64,000 nt of DNA from Microvelia longipes (taxonomy: Eukaryota > Arthropoda > Insecta > Hemiptera > Veliidae), in assembly GCA_018340805.1 (NCBI GenBank), contig JACMZG010001914.1:44533414-44597413 (forward strand). The letters are read 5' to 3'. The position numbers were made by a program, and so were the translations under genes. Shown here in pieces: positions 1 to 10,600 of the stretch (its first letter is position 1; every line of letters begins with the position of its first letter). Below the pieces are notes generated by a model. That model was not told the origin of the DNA. It saw nothing but the letters and a program-made list of their open reading frames with translations, and did no database searches.

Positions 1-255
1 GGAGATCGTGCTAATACAGCCCTGGCAGGTCACTGTACTGATCTTGAACATAGAGCAAATTTAGAGCCAGATAAAGTAAAAGTTTTGCGCGCGGAACAAA
101 CACACAGAAGAGGAAAATTCTAGAGATGCTTTACATCAACCAGAATCATAATGCGATGAACAATAGGTCGGATGTTTCTAGAATCAGCGAACCATATAAC
201 ATCTTTTACAGTTGGTTTAGTGTTTACTCTTATGGCCCGTTCAAAAACCGTCCGA
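1..255 (+). mobile_element. Penelope-like element, C-terminal GIY-YIG endonuclease remnant (truncated by window edge)
   Basis: Conceptual translation from base 1 gives a peptide with TALAGHCTDLEHRANLEP and then KVKVLRAEQTHRRGKF. After a one-base frame change near 118 it continues LEMLYINQNHNAMNNRSDV, with a stop near 253. The order (His..His, a hydrophobic VKVL stretch, Glu, Arg-rich turn, LEM-I, N-N-RSDV) is what I know from the end of Penelope-like reverse transcriptases, where a GIY-YIG nuclease domain follows the RT. It is broken by the frameshift and truncated on the left. The 3' non-coding part runs to about 600 and holds a hammerhead-like motif at 498-534. It sits in an intron of the plus-strand gene. 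The family call rests on pattern recognition, not on a search. Confidence 0.55.
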
Positions 256-1472
256 CATCTTAAATTTTAGTTCAAGCTTTCACCACCTAGCGGCGCACTT
301 CTCACCTGTCAAATTTTATATTTTCTTGTTAATTTTCATTTATTTTTTCTTGTAATTGATAGTGATGTTATAATTTATATTTTTTCTAGTTATTCACGTA
401 AGCTTATTTCTTTCTCTCTTCTGTTATTTCATGATTTATTCTTGTATTTATTTTACTGTGTTACTTATAGTCTATGTAATTTGTGTTTTAGTTCGCCCTG
501 AATGATGGTAGCGTAATAAAGTTACCGAAACGTCGGCTTAAGTGAAATTTGTCTTTATTTACTGACCGATTACCTGAGTTGAGCTGTGGGGTCTGGGGAC
601 ATTAAGCGTGTTAGATCTTAAAAGAGAAAACTCAAACTTTATACACTTCTCCAATACTTTTAAACTCTATACAGGACAAGTTGTCCCATGCTCATCTATT
701 TTCCTTTAAAACAGTGGCGACACTTTTTTGCCTTTATGTCTCCCTGTGATGGAACATAACCCACTTCTCTAGGAGTAGGTTATTGTGTAAAGGTTTAGGT
801 TGTCTTCTATAATGTTTCAAGCCCAGTAATGTAATGATCCTGCCAATTCATAGATGCTAGAATGGATTTATTGTGGGTTCTTGTGAATAAAAATCCTGGG
901 GAAAAGTGGGAAAATATGTTGTCTCAAGGCTGTTCCAACTCTTCCTATTTTAAATGCTCCAAAGTATTTTGTCTGTTTTTGTTGAGACTTAATATTGCGT
1001 ACTTATTCTCAACAAAAAAATACTGAAGAGAATTGCTTAGAAACTCACTTATTGTTATTAATAAATGTAACAATTCTGGATTTGTGTGCACCCTGTTTGT
1101 TGCTGGGGGTTTCAAAATAGAAACTATGCACAATTCCACAATATCAAGTGAAAGCATGATAAGATACCAAGATTGACAATCCAAGACTAATTCAGAATTT
1201 AAAAAAATCAATAGTATGGATGATGAGGTACTATGTAGACATTACTAAATCACTCTGGTTTACTTCATATTCAAACTATATTTCGTATCTACCCTCGCAA
1301 CTTTCAGTAATACCTAGCTTGTAGAGGGTAGTCAGAGTTGATCATTGATTTATGTAAGGACATATGGGAGCCAACATCATCATTTGACTACATATGTTTT
1401 TCCAGATTTTGTCAGTTTTTTTTAAAAAAAGTTTTGTCAAAGAATAAATAAATTTATAAATTCTTTTTTCAG
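256..1472. other. Intron upstream of first visible exon
   Basis: Up to about 640 this is the non-coding tail of the Penelope-like remnant. From 640 to 1472 it is AT-rich DNA with no coding signal I would defend. The last bases before 1473 form a good polypyrimidine tract and CAG acceptor. Confidence 0.5.
498..534 (+). ncRNA. Hammerhead-ribozyme-like core, downstream of Penelope-like remnant
   Basis: Reads CTGAATGA, then a hairpin closed by GGTA/TACC, then GAAACGTC, followed by GGC that can pair with the GCC just before CTGA. This is the order of a type I hammerhead with a minimal stem III. The core has one extra base relative to CTGANGA. Hammerheads are known in Penelope-like elements. Activity cannot be judged from sequence alone. 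Confidence 0.4.
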
Positions 1473-1689
1473 AGACTAGAGAACAATGATGCAATATATG
1501 CTGTGGTAGATTTATCAAAGAAAACCAAAAACAGATCGGAAAACTCTCAGCAAAAAGAAGAAGGGGTTAACTATGAAAATCTAGCTTTTGTCAAGTCCTG
1601 CGAATATTATGAGAATGTTAAAGACATCATTGTCTGGTGTCACGGCAGCAACTGCAAGAAATGCGATGAAAATGAACCCTGTTCTAAAG
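1473..1689 (+). CDS. Docking-protein exon A (YxN motifs)
   Basis: Acceptor TTCTTTTTTCAG at 1461-1472; donor AAAG|GTACAG. The exon starts in phase 0 and ends after the first base of a codon. It encodes 72 residues including IYAVVDLSKK, VNYENLAF, CEYYENVKD and a Cys-rich end (CHGSNCKKCDENEPC). YENL and YENV are candidate Grb2-SH2 sites, and IYAVV has an ITIM-like spacing. The four cysteines near the end (CxxxxCxxC, then one more after five residues) are unusual for a disordered tail and might bind metal; that is inference. Confidence 0.8.
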
Positions 1690-4600
1690 GTACAGGCTTG
1701 CTAAAATAACATTTCAATTTCACAATGTACACCTTATTCAAATAAATTATTACTCAACTCAAGGTGAAATTTTCAACTTTTCAGAGTAGTTTTTATCATG
1801 CTTTCTTCTGTGTTTATGTCACCAGAGAATTAAAACTTGGCACAAAAATCGTACATACAGTTTAGTTGTGCTACCTGGGAGATAATTGTTTAGACCATGA
1901 AAACCTGTTTTGATGAGTCATCAGAAATAAAAATAATTTTTAAAAATAGAAAATTTGACTAATGTTTTATCATAACCATATAAAATAATTAATCTGTTTT
2001 AAAAAATTACGCATAAGAACTTATTTTTATTTTAATTCTGGAAAACCTGAAAGATATGTTTGTAAAGAAAAGGTTTTAAAAGAATTCTTTCTACTCTATT
2101 GCAATTCGAGGTAGCGCTTTAAAGATCAACAAACAGATAAACCTTTAACAATCACTAAACTGTTAACAGATCGCATAGTCACTGCATAGTTTTTCATGTT
2201 TTAACTGTTTTCGTAGGAATATCTTTATGTCCCTCTATATGATTTTTGACCATTATTAATTTATCAGTGTCTCATTTATATTTGTGTTTTGTTTTTTTTA
2301 TAAGTTTTACTCATTTAATTTTTTTTTTTGTTTTCAATAGTTTTGTGTTTTTAAGTTGTGTTTTTTGTGTTGTTTTCTAGTTTTGTGTTCTATTCAATTG
2401 AAAAAAATACAAAATTAAAAAGTTGACAGCTAAATGAACAAAATTTTATTTGAATGTTGGCAAACATTTTTTAATTATGACTTGAATTCTAAAATTTTTT
2501 TTGACAATAACTCTGAAACTTTTAATTTATTAAGAGTTAGCTCTTGGTTAAAAACCAAATAATGGAATAAACATGTTAAAGAAAATTTAAGATCTTGGTA
2601 TCATAGGTATAGAATATTTTGTCTTTTCAAGTAAAAAGTCCTGGATTTGATAACTGAAACTCTGGCAATCCTTCTGTAGGAAGATAATTCAGGGTTGTAG
2701 GACATCAATAATAATTACACGATTCTCTACAAAATTGAATAGTTGAGTTTTGTAAAGCATTGCGAACTCCATGATGGGCTATATCCTTGAAGATGTTTTC
2801 TACAGTGAAAGCTAAACATCGGATTCTTCATCTACGTTGTTAAGGTGACCACCGAAAGACCAAAATTTATCATTATAAAAACTAAATTATAAATAATTTA
2901 ATAAATTAAAATTAATTGAAACTATCACTGGAGAATTAATTTAAAAATGCCAAACAAAAAATTGATTAATATTTTTAAATGAAAACAACTATATTTAAAA
3001 AAAATGTTTTTTATTGTTTGCTTATGTTTATTAGCTTGTTTTTAGTAATAAACATTAATCAAGTAGAACTAAATAATTAATTTGTTTGAACAAATATTTA
3101 AGAAATTAATAACTTTATTTAAACTTGTTTAGGGGATGACTACCTATTGATGGGTCCAGTTAGAGATGTTGGTTACCTACCTATGGATAAGAGTAATAAA
3201 CTGTTAGATAAATCTATTATTTCTGTTCTAAGAAGAGAGTGCGGAGAAAGTAAATCTGCTAGCAACACACCATGCCTGAGGAGACATGCTATAGACCGCT
3301 CTCCTTCCAGCAAACTAAGGAGAAGGTACATATTAGCATATTGGTTTATAGACCATGCCTCTAACCACCTCTGACATTGTTATAGTTTCATCCTCATGTT
3401 TGTGTGATGTGTGTGTGTAGATGTTTTTCTTTATAATAACTTTCACTGTGCTTTAGCACAAGAGTCAAAACTTTGCAAAAAAAAATCAAACTCTATGTCT
3501 AGTTTTATTGAATAATGAGCGTGAAGTGTTTCAAGATAAAATGTCTAAAATGACCAATGGGCTTTCAACTAAGTGAGGTCATAATCAGCCCAGTGAGGTC
3601 ATCATCAGCCCAGTGAGGAGGGAATCTGCTAGAAATGTTGATTGCTTTACTTAAAGTATATCATTGCACTCGGTAAAATATTACAAATAGGAATAAATAT
3701 AAATCAAAAAACAAAATGTCCATTCAAATGTCCTTTTTTTCAGGAAAAATGAGCTCTAGTTGTTAATGTGATGTATACTGGATTCATAACCCCGTATACT
3801 ATAAATAAACCACACAAAGAGTCAATAGTTCAACTATCAACACAATAGTTTTGATGGTTTGGTTGACAGTTCTCAAACAAAGAAGTGCAAATAGTGATCT
3901 TATAAACTTTCCTACTGAAAACCTACATAAATATTTTTGTAAAGACTCAATTACAATAATTGCATTTTCTCCCCAACACTCTATTAAGGAGGTGTTGAGA
4001 CTTAGTGGATCCATGTTTTGACTATTAAGGAATCACAAGCTCCGTGATTCTCTCCTCATCAACCTACTGCAATATAAATTGGGTGATTTTATTGCAGACA
4101 AAGAAGAAGTGCAAGTGAAGTATATAGTATTCACATACTACAAGTCTCTCCACATATAACATTTATTGACAGAACCAGCTTTCAACCTTTCGGTCATCAT
4201 CAGTGCCAGAACAATGAAAAAATAAATCAATGACTACACCTTGTAAAAAGTAAGAAAGAGAGAAAATAAATAAATAAACAATGTCAAAACTAAAAAATAA
4301 AAACTAAAAACATACAATAAATCAACAGAATAAAATTCAAATTCAAATACTTCCTTTATTGCTAATATACAATTTTTAATGCAATTATTATATAATAACA
4401 AAAATACAAATCTAACCTGGATCTACATATTAAAAAAAACTAATTTTTAGCAATCCTACAAGCCATAGCTGTGTGTGTGTGGGGGATACAATATTTAAAT
4501 ATTTCGGGAGGTAAGATTAAGAAAGAGAAAAAAAAATTAAAATGAAAAAATAATTAAAAATACAAAACAAATAAAAAAAAACTTAGGTATCATACTATAT

Positions 4601-7600
4601 TAAAAGATGGTAGTCAATATAATAAATATAAAAAGTTAAAGTAAATTTAAATTTTTTAATACGTTCTGTTAAAAGAGCGTGAAAAAGAACAACAAAAAAA
4701 CACATTTTTATAATATTTTAATAGGATCTGTAAGCCAAGATGTAATAGTCTCTAAATCTAGATTATTAATGAGGTTTAAATTTTTTTTTTTTAAATTGAG
4801 ATATTTTATTAGGAGATTTAATACTTTTAGACAGTTTGGTAAATATAGCAATGCCAGTGTGATAAATAGATCTACTTTTGACTGCCTTGGTACAGGATTG
4901 TTTAAAGATACATTTTTCAGATTTAAGTCTGGTGTCATACTTATGTTCAATAGTAGGAAAAGATAATCTATTTTTAAATATATATAAACAGCTTTGTTTT
5001 ACTAAAAGCTTACTTAAGGGTAAAATGGGGGTGTTTTCAAAGAGAACCTTTGTACTGAAATCTTTTGATTTAAAATAAATATTCTTAATAACATTATTTT
5101 GATTTATAAAAACAGAATTTAGGTTTAATTTGCTAGTAAAAAATTAAAAACAAACCGGTGAATGATGTATAAAGGTAGTAAGGAGTCACTTGTTAGCTTT
5201 GACAAATCAGACTGATGGTCTCTTTATTTTTATTAGTTCATCTAATGAAACTGAAGAGCCTCCCTCTCCTCTGGCGTTCAGCGATTGGTTGGAAGCTGGC
5301 TCTGTCAATAAATATTATATGTGAAGAGACTTGGGTGTTTTAAATAAATAAAGACTTTTATTACGGATAAACCATACCATACAAAATAATGAGTTATAAA
5401 ACATAAAAATTAAAAACAAATAAGTTATTACAAATTAAAAAGTACATGCATATATTAAGTGTTAAATTAAAATATAATTACTAAAAGAAAAATGTAGCCT
5501 AAAGTTATTTAAGTAAGTTAAGTAATTACTAAAAGTAAAATATTTAAAAAGTTAGAGTAAAAAATTAAGCAAAAAGGTGAAGATGCAAACATTAAAGAAA
5601 TTTTATATTGAAGCAAAATTTAAACATAAATTTTAGTTTGAAATTTGAATTGCTCGAGAGAAGATGAAAAAAATTGAAGCTGTGGAAGAGCATTTGCATT
5701 TCTAGCCATTCCATCTATTGGACTATTTAGTCCATAGTTGGTATTATGATGGTTAATGAAAAAAGTTCTTGGTGACCTGGTATTGTAAGTTGGTACATTG
5801 AAACTAACACAATTTAATAGATATGAACAGTCTATTTTGTTGTTAATAATCTTAAAAAGGAGTATCAGATCATGAGAAATTCTTCTCTTATTAATAGACA
5901 CCTTATTTAGTGAGTTCAATTAATTCTTTTTATTAGAAATTTTATTAATTTTTATTGCAATGTGGAAACAAATTTTGGTGATGACCATAGCGAGAGTGAT
6001 CTGGTGTAGATAAGTTCCAAGGTACCCTGTATCCAATTATTTGTTTTTATGTTATAATATTTAGTAACATTATGTTATATATGACTTTTTCAGATCCAAC
6101 TCTATGGATTCAGGGCGTAGTCTAGACGAGAGCCAGAGTAATTGTGCTTCGACTGACTCTCTCAATGGCAAGCCGGGGGGAGTTGCTTCCTTGCAAGCCC
6201 TTACTAAGAAATTACTAAGGCCTTGTGATGGTGTTACCCTGAGGACATGTAGTGGGCATCAACTCAGACCTCATAGTGAGCTTAGAGCTAAACAGTCCAA
6301 TAGAGACTCTTCATCATCTAATGACTCAGGTATCGTTACCCTCTCATGTTGCTCTTTTTCCACCACCTTTATGTACTAAGTCCTAAGCCCTGACCAACTG
6401 ATGTGAAATAGTTATTTATGTACCACATAACTTACTCCTCCATTTTAAGACTTGGAATAAAAAGACTAGACGTTGTAGCGAGCCATTTGGTTAACACTTA
6501 TATTATATTAGTTGTTTCAGCTCGCAGTAAGATAGGAATATAGTTATAAGATTCCAGTCCCCCCACCTCGTCAACCACAAGCTCTTTCTATTCTACCCCT
6601 TCACAATTTACAGTTCTTACCTTATTCTACCTCGCAAAGGGACTTGTCTTTTAATTATCATCTTACTTGATATTAATCAATTGATCATCGTGTTTGTCTA
6701 GTTCTCCGATTTATGCATGTTACGTATTTTTTGTATCTTTATGTATATAGTTAATAAATTTAAAGTAATTTAATTGTATAAAACTGAAATCAACTGTTGT
6801 CTTCTCTCTGTATATGATTGTATTTTATTTTAAATTACACAATGCTTCATATTAAATTTTGGTTCAATTTCTAATGACTTATTTCTTCTATTTCAATTAT
6901 TTTACTTTGAATCAATGAATGAAGAGACAACTTGATGTCTGATGACTTCTATCTCTATTATTTTACTTTGATTCAATAAAAGAAATGTCTTGTTGTTGTG
7001 TCTTCATTTTTGTAGTTGTGTATGAGTTTCTCAGTTATTATCTGCATAAGAAAGTTTAAATGCAAATTTATTTTTTCTCCTTAGATAGGCTTTTGAATTG
7101 TATTATTTCTTTTTTTAAATGTTTTAAACGAAATAATCTTTTTTTGCGGCAATTATAAAACTACATAATTAGTGAATAATAGCAAAATCAAAATATTTTG
7201 GAAAAAGTAAGTGTAGGTTGTTAAGTATTTTCAAAACACTAATTTGATGTTTGATTGACAGTGATATTGATATTGTTATGATATGAAATAATATCGTATA
7301 GAGGCGAGTCCCTCTCGATTATTGGTTGCTGGAGACTCGAGAATATTATTCCCCACCTCTCTCACTAGCTATAATCAAATACCTACCTACAGTAATTATA
7401 CATACTAGAAGTGTTAACCAAATGGCTCGCTGTAACGTCTAGTGATAAAAAGACCTGTTTTAATTCTCCCTAGCTATTGTTAAGGTGTTGACTATAGTCA
7501 TATTTCTACCGTAGGCAAGGTCTCACTTGTAGTTAAATACATCATAAAGAGGCACTTAACACCATTAATTGTAGGGAAATTCAATTAGGTGAGGATAAGT

Positions 7601-10600
7601 TCTGAGGTACCCCGTACCTGATTTTTAATAATAATAATAATAAAATGTTTATTTATTATAAATACAAAATTACATGCAAGATACATATGTTACAAAATAA
7701 TTTTATAATAAAGCAACTATCAGACTCTTTAAAAGAAAAAAATAAACTTTAAGCCGCAAAAGCATGAGCTTGTGCGCGACTTTAGTCTTCTTATTAAAAG
7801 TTTCTTTTTCCTTATTAATAGTTTCTTATAAATAGTTTAGTTTCTGTTAGTAGTTTTCTTAAATTATGTTTACTTAATTAGTATTTTTATATGACTTGGT
7901 TAGTTTTTGATTAAATAATTTAAAATAAGATTTCTTTAATTTAAGGAAGAGAATTTATTAATTAAAGAGTTAGTACATAATAATAAATAAAATATAATAA
8001 AAATATTATTTAATCTAAGGTTAAAAAAATTAATTAAGGTTAATTTGGAGATGGTTTTAACCACAGGATTATTTCCTTTTTAAAATCTTTAAAATACAGG
8101 TTAGTTTTTATCTCATCTGGTAGCATATTAAATAAAATTGGACCTCTAGTAGCAGCATGTCGTTGCATCATTGATGTTCTACATTTTAAACTTTTTACTT
8201 TTCTAGTTTTGTTTCTAGTGCTGTGATGGTGATTAATATATTCTTTGTTGATTAAAGTATTTTAATTTATTTATTTGTCTCGAAACTATACTTTCAATAT
8301 TTTGTATTGGTAAAATTTATGTAATATCTTATTTTTTCACGATACAGGTGTGTCAACCTCAACCCATTTTCAAAATGAATTCCTTGAGTTTGAGACCCTG
8401 GTGACTCCGTTCTCAAATCTAACCAAAATCCCGGCTCCAGTTCAGTCGCCCAAGAGATCAAAGTCAACAGAACCACTTCAAGAGCTCTCGTTTCAATTCA
8501 GTGAAATGAATAAAATCAACGATGCCCCTCCCCCTCTTGTACCCAAGAAGGAATTTCTTAAAGGTAACATCTTTATAGGTAACACATGACATCTTACTGG
8601 AATTAATAATCATAACATAAGCAAAAATGCTAATAGGTTGTATGCAGTGTGAATCCATTGACTTAGATTTAAAAAATATTAGGTGAAGGTTATCCATATA
8701 AGTTTAATTCATATTTTCTTTAAAGCTAAACTGACAGACTAGACTAAACAGTGCAGTAATATAGCAATTTTTGTATTAAAGTAATATTATTGTGTATTTG
8801 TATTGACATAAATAAAAGAAGTATTATGGAATAAATACAATTGTGCTGAGTTTTTCACTTTCACACAAAAGGACAGATTTGATTGCAAGCAACAAATTGA
8901 TGTCTATTTCATGAGGACTTTTTTAGTTTTTGCTATATTCCGACTGTAACTTTCAGATGCACTAACATTATATCTATGTTATATTATAATACTATAAGAA
9001 ATTTAGTTATTCTGGTCATTTCTTACCAAGCTATTTTTTGACATGTATAATAGATATTTGTTTAAATTGATTTTATGATATTGCAAGGGACAAGTATTGT
9101 TATAATTAAATTGTCTTGTGTGTACAGATTGTGTGTCAATGTCAAGTAGTTCTGGAACATCTACGATACCGTATATAGACTCGGTGTCTACCAGCAGTGG
9201 AGCCTCTGATATGTCTGACTACATAGAAACACTTTCACTCAGTTCCTACAGCTCTTCTGATGCTCAAGATAACAGGTATACAATTGTTTGTTCTTCTTAC
9301 TCTGATAGTTCAGTATTAGACAACTGCTCAGGGTTCCAGAGTAGCCAATTAGCTCTTTGCTTTATAGTAGTACAATGTCTACTTCACTTTCTACCTCTCA
9401 TAAACATCAATGCTTGTTCTGGTTGGGGTTAAAACCAGAACAACATGGCCTACAACATGGCCTACAACGTGGCCTACAACGTGACCTACAACATGGCCTA
9501 CAACATGGCCTACAACGTGGCCTACAACGTGACCTACAACATGGCCTACAACGTGACCTACAACATGGCCTACAACATGACCTACAACGTGGCCTACTTG
9601 CTTGGTGATCTATCACCTCTCCCTAATTACTATCACCATCTCTAAACACTTTGAATAAATCATGAAGAAAAAATCAAGAAGTTTTACTTAGCAAGGACAA
9701 TTTGATAAGGAAAAGTCAGCCTGCGTTTGCCTTCAGGGAAGATAATCAAAGGCCAGTCAATAAGATTGTTTTGATGTATACTGATCGTACTGGTTCAATA
9801 ACGATCTAGGATTAAGTTTTCTCACAAGGGTTACAAGATTAAAATCACCTGAAAGGGGAAACTAATGCTCTTACCATTATTTTCCAAGGTAAGCAGTATA
9901 AGCCAAAAACCTGCACTTAATACCCTTAAAGTTATATTTTGTCTCATTCATTTTTTTAAAAGATAAATGAATTTTTAGCAATTGAGACAAAGTAGATACA
10001 TCAAAGTTACTCAAGGTTATCCAGTGGATAAGCTGAATCACTCTCCTACCAATCGAATCTGCTGGATCAAGTTAACTTTTCCTCATTTATAACGTAAATG
10101 TTGCTATCAATTTGAGTTTTAGCACGCATGTAGCCATGTAAAAGACCAACATGTGCCAAGTTTCATCTCATTATCTGTATTAGTTCAATAAGGCGAGGAA
10201 TATCCACGGCCTTCTAGAACATTGGATCACCAACAATTTTTTTTTACTTTTTTTCAAAATTTTTAGTAATTAGCCTGATTTGTGATAAATGAAGCCTATT
10301 TCCGTAATCTGCACGCTCTTTGGTTAATCTCAAAGAGTATTTACATTCACTCAACGATTTATTTTTAATCTAACTTTGTACATACATAACTACTGTTAGA
10401 CGTCAATATTTTGTGTTATATTTTGACATGTATTTGTTAACATTGACGTCTAACAGTAGTTATGTATGTACCAAGTTAGATTAAAATTAATCGTTGAGTG
10501 AATGTAAATTCTCTTTGAGATTAACCAAAGAGCGTGCAGATTACGGAAATAGGCTTCATTTATCAAAATCCGGCTAATTACTGAAAATTTTGAAAAAAAA

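Larger units (their letters stand above)
3326..6093. other. Intron B-C with nested repeats
   Basis: Holds an inverted-arm element (4140-5335), a non-LTR reverse transcriptase end (5620-5919), the tail-like AT-rich sequence around 4340-4400, and the first copy of a GGTACC hairpin motif (6021-6034). The stretch 3326-4100 shows nothing recognisable apart from a duplicated TCATAATCAGCCCAGTGAGG phrase near 3590. Confidence 0.45.
6330..8347. other. Intron C-D
   Basis: Contains a 977-bp element with 30-bp terminal inverted repeats (6466-7442), the second GGTACC hairpin motif (7606-7618) followed by an (AAT)n run, and a reverse transcriptase end on the minus strand (8040-8252). The direct phrase TTCTATTTCAATTATTTTACTTTGATTCAAT occurs in two related versions at 6885 and 6950. 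Confidence 0.45.

Noticed and set aside
8464..8697. Minus-strand frame over docking-protein exon D
   Set aside because: Shadow of the plus-strand exon; the plus-strand phases and splice sites fit and these do not.
9357..9645. Frames reading HGLQ/NMAY and CRPCCR repeats
   Set aside because: All arise from the 12-bp minisatellite; the spliced gene skips this region.
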